Positions 1 to 12,384 of a stretch of DNA of 64,000 nucleotides are shown piece by piece. The notes under the pieces were generated by a model, which saw only the letters and a list, made by a program, of their open reading frames with translations, made no database searches and was not told where the DNA came from. Every line of letters begins with the position of its first letter. The stretch's first letter is position 1. The DNA is from Mucor racemosus (Eukaryota; Mucoromycota; Mucoromycetes; Mucorales; Mucoraceae), in contig JAPEHQ010000013.1 of assembly GCA_027405735.1 (NCBI GenBank), forward strand, positions 930,001-994,000, in the 5' to 3' direction. The translations under genes were made by a program, and so were the position numbers.

Positions 1-386
1 CAGGCACAAGATTTGAATGTTATAGACCTGGTCATTATCGAATGGTCAAAGCTGACAGAAGAGAAGATATTGTTGTAGTTGCTTCAGGTAAAATAGAAAA
101 TGTTTAACATGCTGGTTTCATTATTAAATCACCCTGTTGTTTAGAACCGTTGACATTTGAAAAGGCTGATTGGCTCACAATTCCTACCAACAACATTTTA
201 GTTGTTACTCCTAAACTAAATGTATTATTACAACCTATAAAAGATAAATTTTATACGCCAGAAAGAGGTATGGAAGTCAAGATTAATGATGAAGATGTAG
301 CCATTATACCAGAGCCAAAGGCTCAATTATTTAAAGCACAAGCTGAAGAACAAATGCAACATGATTCTCCCATCTTGGTTGGTTAA
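1..386 (+). CDS. Class II glutamine amidotransferase (DUG3/YafJ-type), C-terminal end
   Basis: This is the 3' end of a gene that begins before the window. The reading frame runs from base 3 to 87, is interrupted by a 57-nt GT-AG intron (88-144), and continues from 145 to a TAA ending at 386. The joined peptide contains VVVASEPLTFEKADW followed by PTNNILVVTPKLNVLL. A VASEPLT segment followed by a W-x-V/I-P stretch is typical of the C-terminus of class II (Ntn-type) glutamine amidotransferases such as yeast Dug3, which acts in glutathione breakdown. The catalytic N-terminal cysteine lies outside the window, so the assignment rests on the tail alone. The last 25 residues are hydrophilic and look disordered. 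Confidence 0.6.
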
Positions 387-556
387 AGCTGCCTTTCAAA
401 CATTTGAACCTGAATGGAAAAATGAAAAAAAAAAAACTGATTCCATTTTCTCGACATTATATATAAATCCACTCCCCTCTCTCCCCCTCTTCTTTCCACT
501 TTTTCTTTACTTTTTCTATATCCCTTTTTTTTATCTACAACAAAATTAAACAGAGA

Positions 557-1840
<1,284 letters not shown>

Positions 1841-2126
1841 AATCTTTCTTTGTTACTACTGGGGCTATCCATTCTCGATAATACTCATTGTAATCTCCTG
1901 TTAATCAACACAATTCCGCCTAATACTATCAAGTTTCCAATCGATGAATAATTGGAACAATTCCTCATAATTCTCTGCTATTTTTAATTCTGCAACTCCC
2001 CTGCCCATCCTTTAGTATCACTATATCTTATTTTACTATTATAAATAATACATTTTATTTTAGAGTTTTTTTTTTTTTTTTTCCTAAAAATATATACGGA
2101 CATTAGATTCAATGAGACACATGTTT

Positions 2127-3480
2127 TCATGTCGAGTGTTGCCTTTTGTGCCCTTTAGGTCGTGTATTCGTTGCCTTTAGTTTATGCAAGGCTTGTTTAC
2201 CCAAAACCCAGCATGTATCTTTATCAATGATTGAAACCTCTTGAAAATCTTGGATTTTTGCTTCTTTTTGATCTAGAAAATTGTTTGTTTTATCCCCAAA
2301 TTCAAACTTGGTTGTGTCAAATTCGCACAGAGTCAACATGAATTGACGATTATCTTTATCAGAATAGCAGGTCCATACTTGAAAAGGCTCTAATTCACAT
2401 TTAGAGTTGACTCATTATATCATGTAAATAATAGACTGATACCTTTTGCCATTGTGTCCTTACAAACAATGTGTGTTCCATTCTTGAATTTCATTGATTT
2501 GATATTTTTACCTGTTAATGTTTGTGTATTAAACTTTACAATAGATACAGATGGCTCAATGGATCGACTAATCCGAATTGGATTGGATAGTTCTTGACTA
2601 ATAGCTAATAAAACTTCTTGATCGGTAACCTTATGACATTGAATGGATATAATTGGCACTAAAATTAACTAATTTTTAGTTATTTTGTAGCTTTGACATG
2701 AGTTCAAATTAATATCTACAATTAGATGGTAATTTAACAAGTTGGTGGTTCACAAATTCAATACTGGGTTCATTTTCTATGTCGCTATCATCTTTCATTT
2801 GAAAAATGTCAATGATGCCATTTGATCCTCCAGACACAATATACACATTTGATGGTAATGTTGATTGAGTGTCAGGAATGATCAATTGCTGGGTTATCGA
2901 ATTTCTAGCGTCTGATCTTAATAATGCGCATGTTAAACGTTGCTTTTCAAGGGTCATTTTAGCGGTTATTTTAAAAACATAAATGGCAGAGTCCAATGTT
3001 CCTATTGTAACGATATGATGTTCGTCTTTGCTGTCATTCTAGTCATTTGATTTGAGCGGTGTATTTATGAATAATATGGATAATATAAAAACACACCTTG
3101 AGAGCGTTCGATACAAATATATTAGTAACAGTTCCTTTTATCTGTCTATTGAATTCAAGTCGATGGAAACTCTTTTTCTTCAAAGGATTTACAAGGTAAA
3201 TATAGGAGTCCAATCCGTCAATCGACTGTGCGGCAATATAAAAATACAAGATATCTTTCAAATAAAAATGGCTTGCATATTGGAAACGAATATCGTGATC
3301 AATGTCCTTATAATTCAATTCGAAAGCAATGCTATTATTGTCAATATTTCTGATTTCGAAATTTTCTGTATCTATGCGATGGATTTGTATAGGTTCTATA
3401 TCATTATTCTTGGAATAAATGAACTTTGAACGAGTGGCTTTCATATCAAATTGTGTGTCATTGCATTCGAATATATCCAT
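2127..3480 (-). CDS. Unrecognised 393-aa protein, possibly a divergent beta-propeller
   Basis: Four minus-strand exons (3480-3097, 3038-2720, 2658-2443, 2389-2127) join in frame through three GT-AG introns of 52-61 nt into 393 residues. I do not recognise the family. Segments such as IVTIGTLDSAIYVFK and VYIVSGGSNGIIDIFQM look like beta-propeller (WD40-like) strands with a small-residue turn and a terminal hydrophobic pair, but canonical GH and WD dipeptides are missing. The C-terminus is basic (TRPKGHKRQHST), compatible with a nuclear or nucleolar location. The gene converges on the mannosyltransferase gene with 286 bp between stop codons. The start at 3480 is the first ATG after in-frame stops. 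Existence is supported by clean intron joining; function is unknown. Confidence 0.65.
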
Positions 3481-4422
3481 TATTTTGAGAGTGGACGAAA
3501 GAGTGACTTATTTAGTTCAAGATTAGGAATTCTTTTTGGACCCCATAAGGTTTGAAGAATTTGATGTCCGTTATTTTCGCTTGTATACTTTGTTATGTTT
3601 TTTGAAGGACGAAAACTAAGACATATATATTATCAACCAGACGCTAGCTTAGCCTAAGAGACATGGAATATAGATTTAAATTTCCCATTAAAAGGATATC
3701 CATTGAATAGATTAGTCCTATAAAACGGACAGTGATCGGAGAGACAAAGAACGAAAATAATCGGCTATATTTAATACCCGATCCTATTTCTTATATATCT
3801 GAAGTATTTTTAAAACTATATGCAATTAAATAAAACTAATTATCGGGCTATTCTTTGACATATAAAGTGTCACCAAAAATTTTTTTTATTTTACTTCAAA
3901 CGCACTCTTTGGCCCTAATCATATATCTTTTTGAATGGATGTAATATTTGGCTTTTCATAGCATAGAATATTGTAAAATAAAACTAAATTGATATTTCAT
4001 ATGACATGTTTTAGCATGATACTCTTTATATTAGAGTAAAAGGCAGTGTTCTATGTAAAACAGAGATCTAAATCTACAAAATTCAGTGCAGATTGTCGGG
4101 GTTTAAATATTAATTACCCCTGAGCGGCGATTGAATGTCAAATATTTCCAAATCTGGTAACAGAAATATGTGGACCCTTTACTTTTAACGATCTTTTGCT
4201 ACCCTGAAAGCACGTAAGCAAACGGTCAAAACTACTAAAATCAAACAGTGACAAATGACGTGTATTTTTTCACTTTTTTCTTAAAAATATATGATCAGGC
4301 AGTTCAAATTTAGGATTAAATAAATAAATATAGGGCTATTTTTATTGTCTAAAAAGTGTCTAAAATCTTAAAATTATTCTAATTATTTACAAAAAGGTAT
4401 CTGAATTCATTCAATTTTGACT
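3481..4422. other. Intergenic, AT-rich
   Basis: About 0.94 kb between two minus-strand genes: the 3' flank of the glycerol-3-phosphate dehydrogenase gene and the promoter side of the unknown 393-aa gene. No long open frame, tandem repeat or structured RNA was recognised, and the sequence does not match the repeat families found later in the window. Confidence 0.6.
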
Positions 4423-5457
4423 TTAAATATCAATAGTGATAAGTTCAGGAGAAGCACCTTCATACACAATACGGTAAACAGTGTTGAAGAGAGGGAATTC
4501 GTGTTGCATATTTCTGGCTTGTAAAAATTCATTTACTTCTTGTGCTGTTAAGGTACCTTGGAGTTTTTGACCGTTCAATAACTCAGTTTCTAATTGTGCA
4601 ATTGGTTTACCAGTCAACACAAATGCTTCAGCAACCTTTCTGTTACGACCACCATTACATGTAGTAATTAAATCAGCAGCACCACAAGATTCAAAGAAGG
4701 TTTCAGTTTGAACAGCATCACCAAAGAAAGTTTGACCAAACTTACGCATTTCCATAAGACCCAAACGAATAATTGCGGCCTTTGTGTTACTACCATAACC
4801 AAGACCGTCAGAGAAACCAGCTCCTACGGCAACAACATTCTTGAGAGCACCGCAAAGTTGAACACCAACGTGATCTTGAATAACATTGATACGGAAATAA
4901 GGAGTATCGAATAATTTCTTGAAGGTCAAACCATCTTCAATATTAGGACAACCGATAGTAGATTCACAGAATTTCTCCAAAGCAACTTCGTTGGCAATGT
5001 TAGCGCCACTTAAAGCTGCACAAGGAATATCTAAAATACGGGAGATTTCTTCGGAAAAGAGGCGGGTACCATCGGCGGTAATTTCAAGACCCTTGATGAG
5101 AGAGATAGCACGGGCATTGGGAGCCAAATGACCCTTCATCTTTTCACAAATACCGTGAATGAATTGATGAGGAACAACAAAGACAACCAAAGAAGCACCT
5201 TCACATGCCTTTACGACATCAGGAACAGCAATGACGTTATGAGGAAGAGCAACGCCCTTCAAATACTTGATGTTCTCATGTTGTTCATTGATGATTTCTG
5301 TCAAGTTCTTGCCATCAACTTGTTCTTCGAATACCCATTGACGAACAGTAAGTTCGAATAAATCAGTGTGACGAGCAGTGTTTGTACCAACAATCTTGGC
5401 AATAGCAGAACCCCAGTTACCGGAACCAATAATAGCGACTTTTTCGAGAGAAGGCAT
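4423..5457 (-). CDS. GPD1: Glycerol-3-phosphate dehydrogenase (NAD+)
   Basis: This intronless 344-aa protein reduces dihydroxyacetone phosphate to glycerol-3-phosphate, supplying lipid backbones and glycerol for redox and osmotic balance in the cytosol. The N-terminal Rossmann fold has the GSGNWG nucleotide loop at residues 11-16. SLIKG (Lys122) and ALKNVVAVGAGF (Lys206, Asn207) give the catalytic lysines, and CNGGRNRK (Arg271) the phosphate-binding arginine, all spaced as in eukaryotic GPD1. Length is normal. No N-terminal extension for mitochondria or peroxisomes is visible, so a cytosolic form is likely. Its lack of introns contrasts with all other intact genes here. A TATA-like box lies about 40 nt before the start codon. 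Confidence 0.96.
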   Translation of the reverse strand: MPSLEKVAIIGSGNWGSAIAKIVGTNTARHTDLFELTVRQWVFEEQVDGKNLTEIINEQHENIKYLKGVALPHNVIAVPDVVKACEGASLVVFVVPHQFIHGICEKMKGHLAPNARAISLIKGLEITADGTRLFSEEISRILDIPCAALSGANIANEVALEKFCESTIGCPNIEDGLTFKKLFDTPYFRINVIQDHVGVQLCGALKNVVAVGAGFSDGLGYGSNTKAAIIRLGLMEMRKFGQTFFGDAVQTETFFESCGAADLITTCNGGRNRKVAEAFVLTGKPIAQLETELLNGQKLQGTLTAQEVNEFLQARNMQHEFPLFNTVYRIVYEGASPELITIDI

Positions 5458-5491
5458 GTTGTATAATGTGTTTGTTTGTGTGTTGTAAAAT

Positions 5492-5503
5492 AAGTTTATA
5501 TGG
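5492..5503 (-). promoter_or_regulatory. TATA-like box of the GPD gene
   Basis: On the minus strand CCATATAAACTT lies about 40 nt upstream of the GPD start codon and is followed by an A/C-rich leader. The position and the intronless structure suggest a focused, strong promoter. This is inferred from sequence only. Confidence 0.5.
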
Positions 5504-6627
5504 GGGGAAACAAATTTTTGAATCGAATTGTTTCCTCTATTTATACTGTTGCCTTAATTATCATCCCAAAGACTCCGTCTGCGGGGTCAAATCAGAGTGT
5601 CAGGATCGATAAACTAATAACTTCCCTTCCCCAGAAACTTATTAATCCGAAACTTAGATTAAGCTATAATCCTTTTTGAATAACATGAAATTATTACTAT
5701 TTATCACTCATTTTTCTTCATTTGGTCTATTTCTCATGACATTTGTAATAATGTTTGACATCTAATCTATATGCTATAAAATATATATATGACGTTTGTT
5801 ACATCGGGTGCATGCGGTTGTTAAATAAGTCAAAAAGGGGTAAGTTTGAAAGGGGGACCGTGATACGCTTTGGCAACTTGACATCATCTCTTATCGTATT
5901 TACATATCAAGGCAAAAGGAAGATTTCGGCCTTTATAAAATTCGACGCCGTAAAAGACTTCTATACCATTTAGTGTTGGTTACCAGTAGACAATACATTT
6001 CGCGTTATATATATTGCATATATATCAATGTTTTTTCAACATATTTTTCTCACCCTATACATTTTGACGTTTTTGGTTGCTATAGCAACTAGTTTTAATT
6101 TACTGATTTGATCTACTGATAAATAGGATAAAATGGCTCGCATATCTCGTACATGACCTCTACTCGCTAATCACATTTAATATGCAATTAATTACATTCC
6201 TTTATCTATCAATGACTCCCGATTCTCTATTCAATTTACAACTCTAAAAGCGTCATCCTCTGATCAATTCAGGTGCCGAGCAATCACAGGTAACCCATTT
6301 AAACTTTTTAGTTTGATTTAATTTTCAAAGCCAAGGACAGGAACGAGAATTGCGATGATAATCAATGATATTTTCTGCACTGTAAACGCATGTTTGAATA
6401 TCCGCACACTAATTTAGCCCTCTTTTTGTATTCAGATTACAATCAACCGTAAACAAAGAAAAACGTGGTATCAAAATCAATTGAAAAATGTTATATTTAT
6501 CTATTATTTTTTAAACTAAAAAAAAAAAAAATATATTATGAAAGAAATGATTCTTATGGTGCTTTTAGATGCCGCTGAATTGTTGATCTAATGGATCGTA
6601 TCCCTCATTTTATTTTTGTTATGATTT
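5504..6627. other. Intergenic between GPD and eIF4B genes
   Basis: Promoter side of GPD (right part) and 3' flank of the eIF4B gene (left part). A short open frame at 5755-5973 has no start context, no intron signals and no recognisable motif, and I do not call it. An A-tract (about 6519-6531) near the eIF4B 3' end is the only low-complexity stretch. Confidence 0.5.
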
Positions 6628-8075
6628 TTACTCTTCATCCTTCTTGGGTTCTTCGGATTCATGCTTCTTTTCCAAATCATGCAAAGCCTTATCAGTATCA
6701 ACGGGCTTAGCTCCACCGAAAGGATCGGGCTTGCTACCAGCAGATTTAGGAGCAGAAGAAGCAGCAGCATCAACAGTACGAGGCTTCAAGTTGAGACGAG
6801 GACGTTCGGAAGGACGATCTAAAATGAGAATTCATATGTTATCAACATTTGTCACACTATTACCACTTGAATGTTAAAAACTTACCACGGCTACCGAAAC
6901 TATCACGGTCACTATGACCCCAAGATGAATCACCACGACCACCACGACCACCGAATCCACCACGACCACCTTCTCTAAATTCACGACGAGGAGCTTCGGG
7001 GAGATCAATGGGACCAGTACGACGCCATGAATCAACATCAGTACGATCGGGTTGACGAACACGCTCACCATCACGAGCTATAATTCAACAAAATGCTCGG
7101 TTACTATTTTGTTCACATTTACAAACATTACTTTTACTTACGAGGTTCAGCAATGTTGACACGGATACTACGGCCTTGGACACTCTCACCAGACAATTCC
7201 AAAGCTCCCTTAAGGGATTCAATATCCTCAAACTCGACATAACCGAAACCCTTGGATCTTTCGGTTTCACGATCCTTAACAAGACGAATCTTGGAGATCT
7301 TCAAGTTATTGAATAAATCACTTAAATCATCATCAGTAGCATCGAATGATAAGTTGGCAACATGTGCAGTATAAGGGGGTTGAGTAGGAAGATCAACGGG
7401 AGCACGGGGAGCGAAAGAACGCTCACGTTGTTCGAAACCACCACGCTCACCACCACGATCACTACGCTCTAAAAATATTATATGTCAGACCCAAATGTCT
7501 ATTTTTTTTTTCGCTATCAATGCGCATAAACTTGAGTAATTATTTACCATAACGGTCGTTACCACGATCACCACCGAAGCTGCGATCACCGCCGCCGTAG
7601 CTGCGATCACCACCAAAGCTACGGTCATTACCACCAAAGCCGCGATCGCTACCACGATCACCACCGAATCCACGAGAAGCGTAGGAATCAGATCTGTCTT
7701 CCTTGCCTGATTAAATAAATAAAAAACAATTAAAACAATGAACCAATTGCTTAAAAATAAACATTTTTTCTTACCAGCAGCTAACAGTATCAATAAAATA
7801 AAATTAAAGATGGTACAAATATATTAGTAAGAAATCCTCTCATTGGATAAATCATATCTTAGACTGTAGAGCAAGTTTCTACTCTAAAAAGAAAAAAGAA
7901 ATGATATCCATCTAATAAAAACTTACGAGCAGAGGGGAGATCAGCAACATCATCAGCCCAAGACGAATTACCAGTGGCTAGTAGCAAAAAAAAAGCATGT
8001 AAATAACTAATAATTATATATATAAAAAAGCAATTTCCACTCACTATCGTCAGCTAAAAAGTCAGACAATGACAT
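6628..8075 (-). CDS. TIF3: Translation initiation factor eIF4B (Tif3-like), RRM and RGG/DRGG repeats
   Basis: Seven exons on the minus strand (8075-8045, 7977-7927, 7780-7775, 7706-7548, 7468-7142, 7077-6886, 6818-6628) give 318 aa from the ATG at 8075. The N-terminus (MSLSDFLADD then SSWADDVADLPSA) matches the conserved eIF4B/Tif3 start. A Gly-Arg-Asp repeat follows (about residues 30-80), then one RRM (114-188) with RNP2 AHVANL and RNP1 SKGFGYVEF, then an RGG-rich stretch and a charged tail. eIF4B stimulates the eIF4A helicase and ribosome recruitment. The third exon is only 6 nt. All six introns are phase 1. An acceptor just upstream of the ATG (exon text GKKKAQK) suggests a further 5' exon, so the real start may lie upstream, as in fungal orthologues beginning MAPxKKKAQKM; I could not place it. 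Confidence 0.9.
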
Positions 8076-9949
8076 CTTTTGTGCTTTCTTCTTTCCAGCT
8101 ACAATATAATAAATTAACAAAAGATATACCAAGATTTACTATTTATTCAACTTTACACATATTCAAAAAAAGTATAATGGAACTATACAAGAGCCAACAG
8201 AGGGAAAAAAAAAAGAATTTTTGTTTGACATGAAAATTTTGAGCAGCAACTCTCTACTTCGGACGGTGTTTCAACGGAATCACTGAAAAATATAGCACGT
8301 TCTTTTTTTTTTTCATCATTATGCTGGCTAGCACATCTGTATTCAATTACGTTTTTTCCTTGTGGTCGTATGACACCAAATAGGTACCATGACTTGATGG
8401 TTTATCTCTGGATTGTAAATAAAAAACTTGGCAATTCGTTACAAATTGTTTGGGTGGCTTCCAAATGTTGGATATTGTCTGATGAATAGATTTGCAATAC
8501 ATGCAAAACAGTCACCGGTATATCCTTTCGAGGCTTTTTAATCCAAATGTCTAAAGCCATCTTCTCACGAAGCATGCAAAATGGAGCGATATAAGAAAAC
8601 AATGCCAATTATATCCCTGAATAACTTTTGTTTTGCGGATAATTGACAGTTTAGATGTTTGATTCAGTGATTCAGGATTGAAGAATTGTCGGAAATAATA
8701 TTTTGCTAGCCTTGGATGAATCAATGCCAATGGCTGAATTAATCAAATGTTTACATAATCGAGACTATTTATGTAAATTTCGAAAAAAGTACGCAAAAAA
8801 ATAATATATAAAACACTACATTGATTTCTATTGAATCTAATCAAGTATATTAAGGAGGTATCTAGACCAAATATGTAGACTAAAAAATTATGCTGTCTTA
8901 TTCAGCCATTCAATGCTTGTTAAATGTAATTTCAAGTTTCTAAGAAGCTTAAAAGCTAGATTGTGTCAATAATTGCAGAATGCAAGAATACAATGTTGTT
9001 CTCAGAAGCACAGTATTACAGTTGATAAATATATTTGTAAAAATCATGTACCTTTGAGGCTATAGATACTACTGAGATGCCCGCATTTTGTTACTACAGT
9101 TTTACCTGATGAGCTTATTATTGAATGAGGATATGCGACATAAAATTGTACATGCACATTTATTGCATCGCATTATACGATAAACTATACAATGATTTAA
9201 ACAAAATTCCATTTTAAGGAGCTTTTACTTGTGTTCAAATCATGTACAGGTATGCACCTTGCTATTTTTATAACTTCAAAGGGCCTCAATCTTATTATCC
9301 AGTTTTTTTCTCGCTCATATAATGATAAAATGAGATTAATGCTTTACTAAAGTAGATCGTGCAGTTTTTTTCAGCTAGAAATTAAACGAAAAATAGCCTT
9401 GCAATAGCTTCAAATTGCTTAAAATTATTAGTTTGAACAGTTGCTCGATATTTTGACACGTCTTAATTAATGTGTTTTTGAATAAATGTCTCTTCAAGCA
9501 TTATTAGACCGTTTATGGATTAATCTATATATTAATTATCTTTTGTATAACATGGCCAATTTTGTGCAAAAATACACATCCGATGTACACTATGATAACA
9601 GATATTTCATAAGTTTAATGCAATCAATCGCCAAATAGCTTTGAATACTTATCTGGAATAATAATGTTGCCCAAACAATGCTTTCCGCACATTTTTCCGT
9701 TGAAAAAATACAGACATTCCGCTTTTTAATCATTCATATTTCTATCAATTTTGAAGATTTCTGAGATCATAATACTACAATAAACTGATTTTAACTGCGT
9801 TTTGGATGCAGTAATAATGATACATTGTATTGTATCCACAAAGATATCCTACTGATGAGCAAAATCTCAACCCATTTTAATCGTATCGAATATCTTTTGA
9901 TTATGGCATTGAGTCCCACATTGTTAATTGGGTTTACCAGGTTGTAAAG
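8076..9949. other. Intergenic with a possible 5' exon of eIF4B and a weak open frame
   Basis: The proximal part must hold the eIF4B promoter and probably its first exon. A minus-strand open frame at 8402-8608 (68 aa, containing KKPRKDIPVTVLHVLQIY) has coding-like composition but no partner exon, so it may be a gene remnant. The rest (8.7-9.9 kb) is AT-rich with nothing recognised. Confidence 0.4.
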
Positions 9950-10440
9950 GGTGGCACGGATCTTTCGTACAAAAAAAAGTGGGCATTATATCCTTATGAT
10001 TTGACCAGAAAACCAATACATACTGAAATTTAACCTTTGATACTGCACACTAATGCAGTATATACTTTAAAACTTTCAGCCCATTTGGATAAATATTCAT
10101 TGATTACGAGCATTTTTCCAGTTGTTTGATTTTTTTTAAGCAGAGGGAAAGAGGTTTCTTTTTAAAATGAGCACTGAAACCTTTCAAAAACAGCTTTGAA
10201 CTAATGAAATCAAGATATGTTATTTATATATTTATTATGCATTAAGTGCAATTTCAAAATTCAGTTTCGAAACATTACTTGATTTTATAAAGATTTTCGA
10301 AAAACATCTGAAACAATCCATACAAAATGCAGTAGTTGAAAAAAGTGCGCATTTTTGATTCCCCATTTTCACAGCAACGGCAACTCGGGGAGGTTAAAAC
10401 TTTAAAAGTATGTGCATACACTTTAGACGTACCTACTGAA
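9950..10440 (-). repeat. R1 repeat, 3'-end remnant
   Basis: Reverse-complement copy of the distal part of repeat family R1. It aligns by eye with 55590-56060 (same strand) and with 33480-33790 (opposite strand). Shared landmarks are a run around AGCCCATTTGGAT, AATATTCATTGATTACGAGC, a TTAAGCAGAGG block and a CACAGCAAC...CTCGGGGAG block. No coding capacity is visible. It stops where a palindromic element begins. Confidence 0.7.
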
Positions 10441-11010
10441 ATGTTAAAGCGGTCAATAGAAATACTTTTGTTAAAATATCACACTTTTATTAACGATGTA
10501 TCCAAGGGATGTATTTATACGTATTCAATATAATTATTACATATATTGACTATCTAAGGGCATGATGTAAATCAATGTGAATGTATGTTGTTGATTTATT
10601 TTACTATAGCACCGATTATAGACCTAGATCTTGGATGCTTGGATGTGCGACCTAAGATATAATATTAACACAACACCGACTATTATAATGAATACTGATC
10701 CAAGTAAGCTGCAATTTTATATTGTTATAGTTTATAGATATTATAAATACAGCCGTGATTCGATTTAGTGAAATTGTTGGGAGGGAGAAGAATGTCCATT
10801 AAATCGAGTTTTCTGTTATGTCAATACTCATCATAGGTCTCACATCCAAGGTCACAGTCTATAATTAGTATTACAGTAAATCAATGTGAATCATTGACTT
10901 ACATCATATTCTTAGATAGTAAAACCCTAGTAATAGTTATAATTAATGTAGTATATAAATACATCCAAAGAATGTATTGTTAATAAAAGTGTAGTATTCT
11001 GGCAAGATTA
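10440..11010. mobile_element. Palindromic foldback element
   Basis: Two arms of about 200 bp (roughly 10470-10690 and 10795-11000) are imperfect reverse complements. The left arm reads CACTTTTATTAACGATGTAT and further in ATGATGTAAATCAATGTGAA; the right arm carries the mirrored blocks ending TTAATAAAAGTG. A spacer of about 100 bp contains TACAGCCGTGATTCGATTT, which resembles a pogo/Tc1-type end. It interrupts the R1 remnant on its left. There is no coding sequence. Class is inferred from the foldback shape only. Confidence 0.55.
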
Positions 11011-11159
11011 TTTATATAGACTCTTTTGACATTTTATTTTCCACCAAATCAAATAAATTATTTTCCGTAAAATTGGGTTAAAAAATGAGAATAAAAAGGC
11101 AATACTAGTTTATAATGTAAAATAACACTGTTGATAAAGGCTTTTCATGTTTGAGCAAC

Positions 11160-11230
11160 TGAATTAAGTACAGCTGTGCTTCGATTTGGTGGACTCAAAA
11201 ATAAGGGATTTTCGATTTAGAGGAAACTTT
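11160..11230. repeat. Pogo-like terminal sequence
   Basis: TACAGCTGTGCTTCGATTTG followed by a second TTTTCGATTTAGAGG resembles TACAGCCGTGATTCGATTTA at about 10748. TACAG...TTCGATTTA blocks are typical of ends of pogo-like Tc1/mariner elements, but no matching opposite end or transposase is present. Confidence 0.3.
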
Positions 11231-11289
11231 GAAATCTCTCGTTTTTTTTTCGTAATTTTACTGCCCAAATCCTAGTAATCGCAATCGAG

Positions 11290-11885
11290 CAGTGTGAGCA
11301 TAAGCAAGTGAGTGAGCCTTATACTTGGGCTTGCTTGAATTGCGCATTTTTTAGGGTATTACTTGCTTTGGCTTGCTTGATTAATTTTTTTTTAGCAATG
11401 TCCTGCTTGGTCCTCGATGAAAACATTGAAAGCTTGCTTACATGCTTGCTCAAAGCGCTTTAAGTTGAAATAAGCTTGTTTGCATGTAAATCTGTTTGTT
11501 TGCCTGCTTTTAAATCAAGTAAGCACGCATGCAACACAGGAAAAAATTATTTAATTTACGCAATTTTAACTTTAAAAATGTCAAAATGCATCACGTTTTG
11601 AACCAATATCAGGCTGAAAATGTATAGCATAATGCTTGCACTTGCACTCGGATTTGCTTGCTTGTTTATATGCTCTTGCTCGACTTGCTTGAATTTTGAA
11701 AAATTACGGAATGCTTGATTTAATTATGCTTGGTTGCTTGCTTTCAAAACTGAAAATGCTCGACATACAACTGCTCGATGAGCCGTTGGTTAGGCTCAGG
11801 CTTGCTTGAGTAATTTTTAAATATTTTAGACTCGGCCAATGCTTGTTGAAACTGCTTGTGCTCACTTGAGCTGGGTCATTTTGCG
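11290..11885. mobile_element. Non-autonomous element dense in GCTTG/CAAGC words
   Basis: About 600 bp are crowded with GCTTG, TGCTTGCTTG and their complements, far above the surrounding sequence. The edges are related inverted sequences: CAGTGTGAGCATAAGCAAG on the left and CTGCTTGTGCTCACTTG on the right. Dense subterminal words with short CAGTG-type inverted ends fit a hAT-like non-autonomous element. No target duplication could be identified, so the boundaries are approximate. Confidence 0.5.
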
Positions 11886-11965
11886 AATGCTAGAACAGAC
11901 TGTACAGTCAAAGAATGACACTGCTCCTAGGTGTTCGGGGTTTTTACCAACAATCGTATTGGGTT

Positions 11966-12162
11966 TCTTTGAACTGGTTTGTTGTATTCCACCTACTAGT
12001 ATCATACATTATCACCTTCTACAGTATCAATACATCTTACAATCTATTGATTACGACATGTATTGAAGTGCAAGTCTTGATATCGGATATAAGAAACTCC
12101 TAGCGTACCAAGTTTAATCCAGTAATTACCAAAAACGCTTGGACCTCACGTACAGTATGACA
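11966..12162 (+). mobile_element. LTR-like repeat D, first ~195 bp
   Basis: Begins TGTTGTATTCCACC and matches, in inverted orientation, the right part of the copy at 15138-15671 and, in direct orientation, the copy at 37650-38175. It breaks off where a truncated family-1 LTR begins. Treated as an LTR because full copies run from TGTTG to a terminal CA, but no internal retrotransposon sequence is present. Confidence 0.5.
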
Positions 12163-12384
12163 CCATGTAGAATAGATAGAGATATTCAAGGAAAAAAAGT
12201 ATAAAAAAACAATAGGAATTCGACTGGATAACATTAGGGTTTTATTATCAAGTTAAATTCTACTGGAGGACTTTTGTAGTAAATAAATGTCCTCTTTATA
12301 TAGTTTTCATCAGAGAGATTAGGTGAGCATTCCTAGGTTTATACATACTCAATAATACCCCTTGTCAGATATAAATCAAATTTA
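12163..12384 (-). mobile_element. Family-1 LTR, truncated reverse copy
   Basis: Reverse complement of about 206 bp of the solo LTR at 36323-36788, including its TATA-like block (seen here as CTTTATATAG) and polyadenylation-like block (GTTTTATTATCAAG). The outer edge reads TGTAGAATAG against TGTGGAACAG in the intact copy. The other LTR edge is missing. Confidence 0.65.

Noticed and set aside
4708..5361. Three plus-strand frames opposite GPD
   Set aside because: Antisense of a strongly conserved enzyme gene; no independent features.
5755..5973. 72-aa plus-strand frame between GPD and eIF4B
   Set aside because: No motif, no splice signals, and located in AT-rich intergenic sequence.
6588..7793. 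Valine/leucine-rich frames within the eIF4B locus
   Set aside because: Off-frame translations of Gly-Arg-Asp repeat codons and introns of the real gene.
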